From Spirochaetota bacterium (lineage in GTDB: Bacteria; Spirochaetota; Spirochaetia; Treponematales; UBA12059), in the NCBI GenBank assembly GCA_026398615.1, contig JAPLSN010000031.1, positions 147,682 to 211,681 on the forward strand: a stretch of 64,000 bases of DNA, read 5' to 3'. Position 1 is the first letter of the stretch. The number at the start of each line of letters is the position of its first letter. The notes below the pieces were generated by a model that worked only from the letters and a program-made list of their open reading frames with translations, was not told the DNA's origin and did no database searches. Position numbers and translations under genes: made by a program. This document shows, one piece after another, positions 32,458-41,992 of the stretch.

Positions 32458-33920
32458 AGGCAAGGTTCTTCGCGCTCAAGAGCTTTCTCTACGTCTTCCC
32501 ACTCAGGCCTCCATTCTTCGGCGTCCTCTCCGCCTGGTCAGTGCTCAAACTCGCCGAAGGCTCCGGGCAGCGGGCCGTGAACGGCATCGTCTTTTCCATG
32601 CTCTCCCTCCTCCTCGAGCTCTTCGCCGTGACGGTATTCGTCGTGCTGCTGCTGTCCTACCTGGCCTACCTCTACTCGGCCCGCGAATATTCGCGCTTCG
32701 GGGACGCCACCTTCCTCTGCGTGGAGGACGCGACCGTCGACGGAGATACGGCGATGATCGACGTGGCCTTGCCGGCGAAGCGGAGGAGCGATGTCGTCAA
32801 CGTCAGGATCGGGTTCCAGCTGAACGGCGACCGCCTGACCCCGCCCGTCACGCTGCACCGTTCGCGGCGGAGCGAACTCATCCTCGATTCCTATTCCGAA
32901 TCCGTACCCGAGGTCATGCTCGGCGCGAGGGTGCCGGTCCCGGGCCTCAAGATCGGCGAATACGCGATCCCGAGGAGCTTCATCTTCTTCGAGGACTTCA
33001 TGGGTCTTTTTCGCTTCTGCTACTCGGAGAAGGAGAACGGCGTCCGCTTCTTCGTGCTCGGCGCGAAGTCCTCGGAGAAGGACATCCAGCTCAAGCCGGA
33101 AGCCGCCGTCGTGGAGAAGAACATCAGGGACAAGACGAGGATGGAAGGCGAACTCCTCAACATGAAGAAGTACGTTCCCGGCTCCGACTCGCCGCGGCGC
33201 ATCGTCTGGCGCATCGTCGCGAGGCGGCAGGTTTACGTCACGCGCAATCCCGAGACCGAGAACCCGAACTCTTCGAGGCTGCCGGTTTTCGCCACCTTCC
33301 GGGCGCTTCAGGCGGAGCGGTTCCCGCCCGGCCTGGCCGATGCGCTCGAGAACTCCTTCAAGGGCGCCATACTCGGAACCCTGGAACGGATCGGCGAAGG
33401 GGCGGTCGATGTGGACTACTTTCCCGAAAACGCGGCGGCGGAACTCCTGCGTGGACGGACGAACGCCGTGGAAACCCTGGCCGCGAGCCTGGCGTCCGTC
33501 CCGCCCGACCGGAGGATAGAGACCGCGGTCGTGTCGCAGGCCTGGCAGCCCGACCTGACGCTCGCCGACCAGGTAGGCGCCTTTTCGGATTACCTGGCCG
33601 GTTTCCGCAACTTCCCTTCGTCGATGATACTCTTCGCCAATTCGCTCGATTCGAGCTGGATCGATTTTTTCCGGATGAAACGGCCCTCCCGGGGGCCCGC
33701 GACCGTTTTCTACAAGGCGCTCTCGGGGGACTTCCACCGCGGCCGCAGGATTTCCCTGCTCGGTTCGCTCTTCTTCCTCCCGGATGAACGGGAACCCTGG
33801 ACCCTCGATTCGCGCGCATCCAGGATCAGGTACTGGGGGATCCGGCGCTCCCTCGTCGAAAACGAACGCGCCGCGCGTGAATCCGCCGTTTCCGCCGGCT
33901 ACCGCCTTATCGAGGTTTGA
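32454..33920 (+). CDS. DUF58 membrane-associated protein
   Basis: 488 residues. Two hydrophobic stretches at about 14-30 and 50-75 (LLLELFAVTVFVVLLLSYLA) anchor the N-terminus. A beta-rich region follows (about 80-200). The DUF58 core motif appears at about 225-265: MKKYVPGSDSPRRIVWRIVA then RRQVYVTRNPETEN. This corresponds to the family pattern Y-x-P-G-D-x-x-R-x-I-x-W-x-x-x-A-R. The normal VWA segment after it is hard to see, and the C-terminal part is divergent. The protein is the expected partner of the second MoxR and precedes the transglutaminase gene by 1 base; the MoxR-DUF58-transglutaminase order is a known conserved triplet. Confidence 0.82.
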   Translation: MKARFFALKSFLYVFPLRPPFFGVLSAWSVLKLAEGSGQRAVNGIVFSMLSLLLELFAVTVFVVLLLSYLAYLYSAREYSRFGDATFLCVEDATVDGDTAMIDVALPAKRRSDVVNVRIGFQLNGDRLTPPVTLHRSRRSELILDSYSESVPEVMLGARVPVPGLKIGEYAIPRSFIFFEDFMGLFRFCYSEKENGVRFFVLGAKSSEKDIQLKPEAAVVEKNIRDKTRMEGELLNMKKYVPGSDSPRRIVWRIVARRQVYVTRNPETENPNSSRLPVFATFRALQAERFPPGLADALENSFKGAILGTLERIGEGAVDVDYFPENAAAELLRGRTNAVETLAASLASVPPDRRIETAVVSQAWQPDLTLADQVGAFSDYLAGFRNFPSSMILFANSLDSSWIDFFRMKRPSRGPATVFYKALSGDFHRGRRISLLGSLFFLPDEREPWTLDSRASRIRYWGIRRSLVENERAARESAVSAGYRLIEV

Positions 33921-33921
33921 C

Positions 33922-36855
33922 ATGAAGCAGTATTTGCGGAACGCCCGCGCGCGCACGGCATATTTCCTCGTCAAGGCCGTCGCCCACGTGGCCGCGGTGG
34001 CCGGGCTCGGCCTCGTTTTCGCGCGTTTCTACGGTCCCCTCGAATCGGTGCTTGAAAGCTTCCCTGGCCTTCCCGAAGCCCTGCTGGCGGCATACGCGGC
34101 GTCCGTGACCCTTTTCTACCTCGCCTTCTCCTATAGGCTCCGCTTTTCGACCTGGGCGATCCTTCTCGTGGCCGCGGGGGCGGCCGTCGCGTGGTCGCTG
34201 TGGCCGAGCGCGGAAGCCGGGCTCTTCGCGGCGTTCTTCTTCCGCTACCGGCTCGCGTTCACCGTCGGCTCGGTGGCGATCGGCGCGTTGAACGGCACCG
34301 GCTTCGCACGGTGGAAGTGGTGGACCGCGGTGGAGCTCTGCGCCTTTGCGCTCCTCCTCGCCGTCGCCGCGGGTCTTACCGACCGGTACGTCGGGGAGAC
34401 CCGCTACGTGGTCGTCGCCCTCGCGGTGTGGTACTTCTTCCACGCGCTCATCACGGAGAAGGCGTTTTCGGAATATTCCGCGGAATCCGCCGACCGGCGC
34501 CTGTTCCTTTTCAAGATCTTCTCGAAATATGTCCTCAACGTCTGCGTCATCGCCCTGGCCTTCCTCTTCCTCGTCAATTTCGGACCCACCGCGGGGGGGG
34601 ATGACGTCGCGCGGAACGAGAACAACTCCCCCTACACGAACGGCGGGGATCCCGGAAAGAGCGAAGGCAAGGGAGGCTCCAAGGACGGCGAAGGCGGGGA
34701 CCAGGACCGCTACGTCCACGAGCTAAAGCCCTTCGTCAAGATGGATCCGTCGATCAACCTGGGCGACAAGACCCTCCTGTACCAGATCGCGCTCGAAAAG
34801 GATACCTACGCCCGGCTCACGAAGCGGAAAGGTTTCCCGGTCTACCTGTCCAAGTTCGTCCTCGCCGCGCTCGACGAAGAGAGCATGACCTTCCAGCTCG
34901 AGCCCAACCCGGGCTTGCGGAGGTACAACGCCTTCGTCGACGAGGAATACGACTGGAACGCCGTGGAAATGCACGAGGGAAGCGTCGTGCCGGTACAGAC
35001 CGGGTTCTTCAAGTACTACCAGGAACACGTCGTGGATTCGGGCCTCCCGCCGTCCGCGCGCCGGGAAATCATCGATGCGACGGTCCGGCTTTCGCCGTTC
35101 GTAAAGGACGACGCGCTCATCGCGCCGGACTTTCCCGCCTGGGTGCGCATGCTCGAACGCAAGTCGCGCGAGGAACTCCTCGCCCAGCTCGAAGGAGTCT
35201 CGGCCACGCTCAAGGGCGACGACCGTCTCGACGAATTCGAACTCGAGAAGATCGTGTCCGCCTCCTACGATTTTAAGGCACTCTCGTACCCGGCGGGAAC
35301 CCTCGCGGGGCTCAGGCCCGTCGATGCCGAAACGGCCCTGCGCCGCTTCCCCGAAGCACGGCTCCAGGAGGACGAGCGCGAATACTTCCTGCGCACGGGG
35401 CGCGTATCCGACGCCCTGAGGACCTTCACCGTCGCGCTCGTCGCCGACCGTCCCGACGCGCTCGACAAGGCCAGGGTCATCGCCGCCTTCTTCATGCAGA
35501 GGAAGGGCCGCCCGGCCGGATTCGGATCGCCCTTCGCCTATGACCTGAACCCGGGCAAGCCGAAGCGGCAGGGAGAGGATTACCTCGATTACTTCATCCT
35601 CGAAAACCGCAAAGGCTACTGCCAGTACTACGCCGTGGCGTCCGCGCTCATGATGCGGATCGCTGGGATCCCCTCCCGCGTCGTGGCCGGCTACGTGGGC
35701 ATCGAGCGTTCCGACCGGAATCCGGGCTACCTCTACGTGTACGCCAACCAGGCGCACGCATGGACCGAGATTTTCCTGGACGGATTCGGCTGGATTCCCC
35801 TGGACACCACCGCGCCCGCCGAGGAACCGGGGCGTTTCTTCGACGGCAACAGCTTCGAGCCGCCCCGCCGCGACCCGACGCCGCCCGAAGACCCGCCGCC
35901 TTCCCCGGAGTACGGCGTGATGACGGTCATCGGCCGCTACCTCGGTTCGGACGGGAAGGTCGTGACCCTGGCGCCGGAAGCCTGGACGATCGGGGCGCCG
36001 GTCGTGCTCAGGGACGCCTATGCGAAGGCGGGGAAACCGCTCATGGAACCCTATGCCTCCCATGACGTCTACTTCGGATCGCTCGGCGACATCGTCGGGG
36101 ACGCCGCCCCGGTGACCATCCCGGTGGCGGGGCTGACCGGCTACTTCGCCTCGATCGAGGGCAAGGACGGCACCAGGGAGTACGAGGTCGTCGAACCCGC
36201 CGATACGGAGCTGCTCCGAGAGCGCTTTTCGCTCTCGGGCCGCGCCGAAGGCGACCGCATCGTCATCGTCGGGCGCTTCCCCAACGACGAGATCACGAAA
36301 CAGCTCAAGGACGTGCGCAGCTTGAGCCTCCGGCCCGACTACGCGGGCACCTGGCTCGAGCCGGTGCTGCCCCCGAAACCCGACTTCGTATTGCCGCTCC
36401 TTCTCGCCATCGCCGGCGTCGCGGCCGCCGCCGGGCTGTTCCCCGTCCTCGTCACGGCCGCGATGTACGCCCGCGCCGTCCTGGCACGCGGCCCGAAGGA
36501 ACGGTTCAAGGCCGCGTACGACTACGTCCTGTACCGGGTCTACCTGCTCGGGTACCGCACCAGGGGCCGCACCCGCGTGGAATGGGCACGGGACCTGAAG
36601 GAAGACAGCGGCTTCGACTTCATCGAACCCACCGAGCGCCTCATGCGAACATTGTACGATCCCGATTGCCCGGATACCGGGGTTTCCGACGCCCGGGCCT
36701 TCATGCGTGAACAATCGATCGCCCTCATCCGCGATTTCACCTACGAGCGGGTGCTGGCTTCGCTCCTGAACCCGTTCGCGGCGTTGTCCTGGCTCTACGG
36801 CCGAGGTCCTTCGGGCGGACGCGATGCCGGTGCCGGGAAGGAGGAGTGCAGATGA
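33922..36855 (+). CDS. TgpA-type transmembrane transglutaminase-like protein
   Basis: 977 residues. About six or seven TM helices occupy residues 15-215. A charged Gly/Asn/Lys linker (about 225-260) leads to a large periplasmic region. The papain-like transglutaminase core is intact: Cys567 in ENRKGYCQYYA, His612 in QAHAWTEIF, Asp628 in GWIPLDTTAP. One TM (about 812-838) precedes a cytoplasmic tail of about 130 residues with the pattern seen in the C-terminal DUF4129-like part of TgpA proteins. TgpA of Pseudomonas is an essential periplasmic transglutaminase encoded with MoxR and DUF58, as here. Whether this protein crosslinks or cleaves is unknown. The stop overlaps the next gene as ATGA. 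Confidence 0.9.
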   Translation: MKQYLRNARARTAYFLVKAVAHVAAVAGLGLVFARFYGPLESVLESFPGLPEALLAAYAASVTLFYLAFSYRLRFSTWAILLVAAGAAVAWSLWPSAEAGLFAAFFFRYRLAFTVGSVAIGALNGTGFARWKWWTAVELCAFALLLAVAAGLTDRYVGETRYVVVALAVWYFFHALITEKAFSEYSAESADRRLFLFKIFSKYVLNVCVIALAFLFLVNFGPTAGGDDVARNENNSPYTNGGDPGKSEGKGGSKDGEGGDQDRYVHELKPFVKMDPSINLGDKTLLYQIALEKDTYARLTKRKGFPVYLSKFVLAALDEESMTFQLEPNPGLRRYNAFVDEEYDWNAVEMHEGSVVPVQTGFFKYYQEHVVDSGLPPSARREIIDATVRLSPFVKDDALIAPDFPAWVRMLERKSREELLAQLEGVSATLKGDDRLDEFELEKIVSASYDFKALSYPAGTLAGLRPVDAETALRRFPEARLQEDEREYFLRTGRVSDALRTFTVALVADRPDALDKARVIAAFFMQRKGRPAGFGSPFAYDLNPGKPKRQGEDYLDYFILENRKGYCQYYAVASALMMRIAGIPSRVVAGYVGIERSDRNPGYLYVYANQAHAWTEIFLDGFGWIPLDTTAPAEEPGRFFDGNSFEPPRRDPTPPEDPPPSPEYGVMTVIGRYLGSDGKVVTLAPEAWTIGAPVVLRDAYAKAGKPLMEPYASHDVYFGSLGDIVGDAAPVTIPVAGLTGYFASIEGKDGTREYEVVEPADTELLRERFSLSGRAEGDRIVIVGRFPNDEITKQLKDVRSLSLRPDYAGTWLEPVLPPKPDFVLPLLLAIAGVAAAAGLFPVLVTAAMYARAVLARGPKERFKAAYDYVLYRVYLLGYRTRGRTRVEWARDLKEDSGFDFIEPTERLMRTLYDPDCPDTGVSDARAFMREQSIALIRDFTYERVLASLLNPFAALSWLYGRGPSGGRDAGAGKEECR

Positions 36856-38954
36856 AAGCGCGCGTCCTGGCTCTCCTCTTCGCGGCCTGCGCCTCGGTAC
36901 TGGGCGCGCTGTCGAAATCAGCCATCGTGGACGAGCTGATCGATTCCCTGAAGTACCTCAATCCCGACCCCGAGAAGATGGCGTACTATTCGACGGCCGA
37001 GGGGCTCAAGGAACTCTGGATGCTCGCGTCCGCGGAGACGACGACTTATTACCGCGTGAGCGAGCTCAAGATGGAGTACTACCTCCAGGCGGGCTCGGAC
37101 TACTCGGGCACGCTCAAGGCCATCGAGGCGGCCGAGGAGTGCCTGGCCCTCGCCGAAGCCGACCCGGGGCTGGGGCCGTCCTACCGGGACCACATCGCCC
37201 CGGCCTGGGATTCGGACGCGGCCTGGAGGCGGAACGTCTCCAGGATCCTGAAGCAGGGCGAACTCATCTGGATCTACATATCGCTGTCGCAGCTTTACGC
37301 CGGCATCGAGGAATTCGACAAGGCGGATGCGACGCTCGACCGGCTCGAGTCGAAGTTGCCGGAGCGGCTCAAGTACCGGATAGTCCAGGAGCGCGCGTGG
37401 ATCGACTTCAAGACGGTCGACTGGGACTCGGTCCAGGGTTCCCTCGACACGGTGCGGAAGGCGGTCGACTCCATCGTCGTGGACATGCGCGACGACGACC
37501 GGGAAGACCGCGACCTCTTCTACCAGAGCTACAAGTACGAAATCTACATCGGGCTCAAGAATATCGAGGCGATGCTCCTTCACTTCAAGTTCGACACCGG
37601 CGCATCCGCCGCGCTGTACGAATCCACGGCCGGGGAGATAGGCAGGGAATACGCGTCGAGGGGGTGGACGGGCGCGGAAGCGAACCAGGCCCTTTTCCTC
37701 GGGAACGCTTCCTATGTGCGGCTCGGCGAGCTGGACCTGGCCACGGTGGACGCGCATTTCGAAAAGTCGAAAAACTACCTCAACTTCGGCCACTACGAGA
37801 CGCGGATCGAAGCCCTTCGCATGCGGAACAAGGCGGATGAGGCGGCGGCCTTCATCGACTCCATCTTCGCCTCCGACGCGCGCGCGGCCCGGCTCGAATT
37901 CGGCGTGGGCTGGAAGCTGCTCTACCGCGGCATCGTCGAGTGCCAGGACGGGGACTTCGATCGCGGCCTTCCCGACCTCGAAGCCGCGGCCAAGGTGCGC
38001 GAAACCTTCTTCTCGAATTCATACTCGATCGTCGATTACAAGCAGGTGTGCTATACCGAGCTGTCGGAATCCTTCGCCCGGCACGCGCGCTTCCTCGGCT
38101 TTCGCTATGGCTGGCGGCGCTGGCTGGACAGCCTCGGCTCGTGGGCGAAATCCGCCTACTACTCGTTCCTGTCGGTGGTCACCCTGCCGCAAAACCACGA
38201 GTTCCGCGCCCTTTTCGCGCCCTACTTCTATCCCCGCGACAGGAGCGTCTCCTTCTATGCGATGCCCGAGCTCGTGAAATCCCTCGGCCACGGCGCTTTT
38301 GCCGCGGAGATGGAAAAGCTCAAAAGCCTGGACGGTCGGACACGGATCAGGAAGTACTACGACCTCCTGCTCGCGCTAAACGCCGTCGACGCAGGCAAGC
38401 TCACGGCCGCCGAAAGCTTCCTGGCTTCCGCGGATCCCTTCGCCGCCGGGGGGACCTTCGACCCCGGCGGCGAAGCGGAATACGCCTCCATGTGGGCTTA
38501 CGGGAAAAGCCTTGTCGCCGAACGGCGCAAGGACGATGCGGCCTATGGAACGGCCGTGGAGACGATGTACCGGTACTGGCCGCAGTCGGTGCCCTTCATG
38601 GGCCGGAAGATTTCGTTTTCGTTCGACGGCGTGGACGAGTCCTCCGACGCGTTCGCGGCCGACGCGAAACGGGTCGCCGCCGCCATCGATGTCCCGGGCG
38701 TGACGTTGAGCTCCGATGCCAAAACCGGCGGACCCGGGGCGCGCCCGGACTTGAGGCTCGGGGCTTCCATCGCGGCCCCCCCGGCGGGCTCAGACGGATC
38801 CGTGCTCTACGAGCTGCGCGTCACGGTCTCGGGAAGGGACGGCCCCATCCTCACCCGCAGCGTGAGCGTGACGGACCCGATGCGCAAACCTGGCCGGCTC
38901 GAAGATCTCGTCTTCGGAGCGGTCTTCGGAACCGCGAAGATCCCGAAGGACTGA
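36852..38954 (+). CDS. secreted TPR-like helical repeat protein
   Basis: 700 residues with a signal peptide (1-20, MKARVLALLFAACASVLGAL). Residues about 20-560 are helical with alternating Tyr/Ala/Leu positions typical of tetratricopeptide-like repeats (IYISLSQLYAGIEEFDKADA, SYVRLGELDLATVDAHFEKS). The repeats are diverged and not countable by eye. A separate beta-rich C-terminal domain (about 585-700, KISFSFDGVDESSDAF onward) may bind another partner. Bat operons commonly carry a TPR gene (BatC/BatE), so this is the likely equivalent. The ATG overlaps the transglutaminase stop and follows GGAAGGAGGAG. It is the last gene of the block, 9 bases from the convergent neighbour. Confidence 0.72.
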   Translation: MKARVLALLFAACASVLGALSKSAIVDELIDSLKYLNPDPEKMAYYSTAEGLKELWMLASAETTTYYRVSELKMEYYLQAGSDYSGTLKAIEAAEECLALAEADPGLGPSYRDHIAPAWDSDAAWRRNVSRILKQGELIWIYISLSQLYAGIEEFDKADATLDRLESKLPERLKYRIVQERAWIDFKTVDWDSVQGSLDTVRKAVDSIVVDMRDDDREDRDLFYQSYKYEIYIGLKNIEAMLLHFKFDTGASAALYESTAGEIGREYASRGWTGAEANQALFLGNASYVRLGELDLATVDAHFEKSKNYLNFGHYETRIEALRMRNKADEAAAFIDSIFASDARAARLEFGVGWKLLYRGIVECQDGDFDRGLPDLEAAAKVRETFFSNSYSIVDYKQVCYTELSESFARHARFLGFRYGWRRWLDSLGSWAKSAYYSFLSVVTLPQNHEFRALFAPYFYPRDRSVSFYAMPELVKSLGHGAFAAEMEKLKSLDGRTRIRKYYDLLLALNAVDAGKLTAAESFLASADPFAAGGTFDPGGEAEYASMWAYGKSLVAERRKDDAAYGTAVETMYRYWPQSVPFMGRKISFSFDGVDESSDAFAADAKRVAAAIDVPGVTLSSDAKTGGPGARPDLRLGASIAAPPAGSDGSVLYELRVTVSGRDGPILTRSVSVTDPMRKPGRLEDLVFGAVFGTAKIPKD

Positions 38955-38963
38955 AATCGCGGG

Positions 38964-40433
38964 CTAGAAGTAGCTCGTCGGCGCCTGCTCCTTCGCCAAT
39001 GCCTTCTTCTTCTCTTCATCCTCGCGTTCGCGCCTGCGCTTGGCCATGAAGAAGAGGACCGCGACGATCGCGAGAAGCCCGACGACGCCGACCCCGATCC
39101 CCGCCAGCGCCAGGACGGGAAGCGCGGCAGCCCGGTATTCGAAGCGACTACGCTGGACGGTGCGGGACACGGCGTTGTTGGCCGCGGCAAGTTCGACCTC
39201 GACGACGTGTTGGCCCTTCGAAAGGCCGGCGGGCAGGACGATGCTCCACGATTTCACGGCCACGTCGTTCGCCCCCACGGTGATCCGCGGCTCGGGCGTC
39301 GGCAAGTCCTTCTTTTCGCCGCCGTCGATCGAGACCGAGAGCTTTTCGATGTCGACGTCCTTGGGAGCGTCGTACGTGGACAGGAACGCGATGTCCAGCG
39401 GCACCTTCCCGCCGCTCGCGGCTCCGAGGCTTTCGGGCACCATCATCTCGATGGAGTCGGCCATGTCGCCCAGGAGGGCGTCAAGGGCGTCCGCGGTGAC
39501 GCCTGGCTTGACCTCGACGATCTGGCCGCCGAGCGGGTCGCCCAGGGACTGTGCTGCCGTGTCGCCCCCGATGGAGAGGAGGAGGACCTTGTACGCGGCG
39601 CTCTTGAGGATCTTGTAGGCGTCGAACGCGTTCGGGTCGTAGACGTCCTTGCCCAGGTAGCGGGAACCCCAGGGCGGGTCGTTCTTCCCGTCGGTCACCC
39701 AGAAGATCGTCGTCTTCTGGTGGGGCAGTTTGGCGGATTTCAGGAGCTCGTCGAGCTTTTCGAGCATGAGGCCGATGTCGGTCCCGCGATCCTGCGGCTT
39801 GATTCCGTAGACGATCTGCTTCAGCCTGGCTTCGTCCGCGGGGAGCGAGAGCGTCCCTTCGAAGACGCGGCTGGCATCCACGCCGAAGGTGAAGATGCAG
39901 AGGTAGTCGCCGTCCTTCATGGCCTTGCGGACGATGTTTTCGTGGATGTAGGACTGCATCTCCGTGAATTCGTGGCGCATGGAATACGAGACGTCGAGGA
40001 TGACGACGAGGTTGACGTTGTCCGTCTTCGTGACGGCGGCCGTTTCCCCGCCCGCACGAGGACCCCCCGGCTGCGTGCCCGCGGCCGTCCCGAGGAAGCC
40101 TTCGAGGATGCCGATCCCGCCCTTGCGGACCGCATCCACCGTCTCCTGTTTCATGGGACGTTTCACGCAGGCGCTCGCGGGGGCGGCGGCGCCTTTGACG
40201 ACGCCGTAGAGGTTCTCGGCGGGGAAGGAGAGGAGCACCGTGGCGCTCCCCGCGCGGATGATGTCCGAGAGCCCGACGGCGAGCCCTTCCCGCGCCTTCG
40301 TCTCGACGTTCCTGACGAGGACGGTCGCGGTGCCTTCCACCTTCACGATGACGGCGCCGCCCGGGGCCTGCGCGGCGAGGCCGGCGAGGCTCGCGACGGC
40401 GACCGCGAGGAACAACGTGATGAAACGTTTCAT
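38964..40433 (-). CDS. secreted, membrane-anchored FecR-like/VWA protein
   Basis: 489 residues. Signal peptide 1-21. Residues about 24-95 form a FecR-like module (KVEGTATVLVRNVETKAREG, GLSDIIRAG). A von Willebrand A domain spans about 140-330 with an intact metal site: Asp147-x-Ser149-x-Ser151 in DVSYSM, Thr218 in GTDIG, Asp248 in VTDGKND. A beta domain (about 345-435) precedes one TM at about 440-463 and a basic-acidic tail. The VWA domain is probably periplasmic. AAAGGAT precedes the ATG at 40433. It converges on the 29-kb block with only 9 bases between, so transcripts must overlap, and it shares the FecR-like module with the gene at 6590. Confidence 0.85.
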   Translation of the reverse strand: MKRFITLFLAVAVASLAGLAAQAPGGAVIVKVEGTATVLVRNVETKAREGLAVGLSDIIRAGSATVLLSFPAENLYGVVKGAAAPASACVKRPMKQETVDAVRKGGIGILEGFLGTAAGTQPGGPRAGGETAAVTKTDNVNLVVILDVSYSMRHEFTEMQSYIHENIVRKAMKDGDYLCIFTFGVDASRVFEGTLSLPADEARLKQIVYGIKPQDRGTDIGLMLEKLDELLKSAKLPHQKTTIFWVTDGKNDPPWGSRYLGKDVYDPNAFDAYKILKSAAYKVLLLSIGGDTAAQSLGDPLGGQIVEVKPGVTADALDALLGDMADSIEMMVPESLGAASGGKVPLDIAFLSTYDAPKDVDIEKLSVSIDGGEKKDLPTPEPRITVGANDVAVKSWSIVLPAGLSKGQHVVEVELAAANNAVSRTVQRSRFEYRAAALPVLALAGIGVGVVGLLAIVAVLFFMAKRRREREDEEKKKALAKEQAPTSYF

Positions 40434-40519
40434 GGGCTGATCCTTTGGAAGCGGCTCGTCAGCCGTCCCGGATTGAAGATCGGCGCGACCGGGGACGGCG
40501 CGATGCCGTCCCCGGCCCG

Positions 40520-41929
40520 TCAGAGCTCGTAGGTCTCGCCGTACTTGACGACGCGGACGTCCTTGAGCCCCTTCCCGCGCAGGAATTTCTCGAACGCGGC
40601 GATGGACTCGGCTTCGCCGTGGACCAGGAACACCGTCTTCAGTCCCGAAAGGTCCATGGACGAGAGCCAGTCCCAGGATTCCTGGTAGTCGGCGTGGGCG
40701 CTGAAGGCATTGATCTCCTCCACGCGCGCCTTCAGCCTGAAGATCTCCCCGTGGATATGGAGTTCGGATTGCCGGTCCCGGATACGGCGCCCGAGGGTGT
40801 GTTCCGCCATGTACCCGACGATGAGGATGGTGGTGGCCGGATTCTCCACGTTGTTGATCAGGTGGTGCTGGATGCGGCCGGCTTCGCACATGCCATCGGC
40901 GGAGATGATGATCGCCGGCCCCTTGAGGTTGTTGATCGCCTTGGATTCCTCGACGCTCGACGTGAAGTGGAGCTGGTTGAAGCCGAAGGGATTCTCATGG
41001 TGCTGGAGGAAGGCTTCGTTGGTCTCGAGGTCGTAGCACTCCGGGTGGATCTGGAAGATGCTCGTCGCGTTGATGGCCATGGGCGAATCCACGTAGATGG
41101 GGATTTCGGGGATCCGCCTCGCGTCCACGAGGGTGTGGAAGTGGTACACGAGCTCCTGGGTCCGCTCGATGGCGAAGGAGGGGATGATGAGCTTCCCGCC
41201 GCGTTTCACGGTGTCGTTCACGATTGCCGCGAGGCGGTCGAGGGCGTCGGCCGAGGATTCGTGGAGCCGGTCGCCGTAGGTGCTCTCGAGCACGACGTAG
41301 TCGACGGGCGGCATCGTCTGCGGATCGCGGATGATGGGCTTGTTCTTGCGCCCGAGGTCCCCCGTGAAGGCGATGGTCACTTTCTTTCCGGATGCGTCCC
41401 TGACTTCCGCGCGGACCATCGCGGACCCGAGGATGTGGCCGGCGTCGAAGAGTTCGACCGTGACCCCGTCGCCGATCAGCATGGGGCGGTTGTACGATAC
41501 CGTGACGAACTGGCTCGTGGCCCGGATGACGTCCTTTTCGTCGTAGAGGGGCTTCCAGTCGAAGACTTCCCCCTTCTTTTTCGCCTGCTTGGACAGGTAC
41601 TCGGCGTCGCGGGCCTGGATGTGGGCGCTGTCCATCATGATGATGTTCGCCAGGTCCCGGGTGGCCGGCGTCGAGAAGATGTTGCCCTTGAATTCACGCT
41701 TCACGAGGAGGGGCAGCATCCCGCAGTGGTCAAAGTGCGCATGGGTGAGGACGCAGGATTCGAGCCCCGAAGGGTCCCGGACGAGTGTCTTGTTCTTCTT
41801 CTCGGCGACTTCACGCTTGCCCTGGAACGCGCCGCAATCGATGAGGTATCGCTTGCCGTCGACCGTGAGGATGTGACGGGACCCGGTCACTTCGCCGGCG
41901 CCCCCTTCCGAATGGATGGTGATTGGCAT
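40520..41929 (-). CDS. beta-CASP metallo-beta-lactamase RNase
   Basis: 469-residue MBL-fold protein of the CPSF73-like/YSH1 group, which acts on RNA as an endo- or exonuclease using two zinc ions. The N-terminal lactamase motif is THAHFDHCGMLPLL with His63, His65, Asp67 and His68. GHILGSAMV and TGDLGRKNKPI give further metal ligands. The beta-CASP insertion begins around YVVLESTYGDR, followed by IPSFAIERTQELVY. The C-terminal motif is INAFSAHADYQESWDW, and VFLVHGE supplies the last His. No signal peptide, so cytoplasmic. It lies 86 bases downstream of the VWA gene start in the same orientation order, with its own site before the ATG. Confidence 0.93.
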   Translation of the reverse strand: MPITIHSEGGAGEVTGSRHILTVDGKRYLIDCGAFQGKREVAEKKNKTLVRDPSGLESCVLTHAHFDHCGMLPLLVKREFKGNIFSTPATRDLANIIMMDSAHIQARDAEYLSKQAKKKGEVFDWKPLYDEKDVIRATSQFVTVSYNRPMLIGDGVTVELFDAGHILGSAMVRAEVRDASGKKVTIAFTGDLGRKNKPIIRDPQTMPPVDYVVLESTYGDRLHESSADALDRLAAIVNDTVKRGGKLIIPSFAIERTQELVYHFHTLVDARRIPEIPIYVDSPMAINATSIFQIHPECYDLETNEAFLQHHENPFGFNQLHFTSSVEESKAINNLKGPAIIISADGMCEAGRIQHHLINNVENPATTILIVGYMAEHTLGRRIRDRQSELHIHGEIFRLKARVEEINAFSAHADYQESWDWLSSMDLSGLKTVFLVHGEAESIAAFEKFLRGKGLKDVRVVKYGETYEL

Positions 41930-41992
41930 GGTAGCTCAAGGATAAGCCGGGAGCGGGTGTTCCGCAAGCGCGATCGGCCAGGGAGCGGCGTT

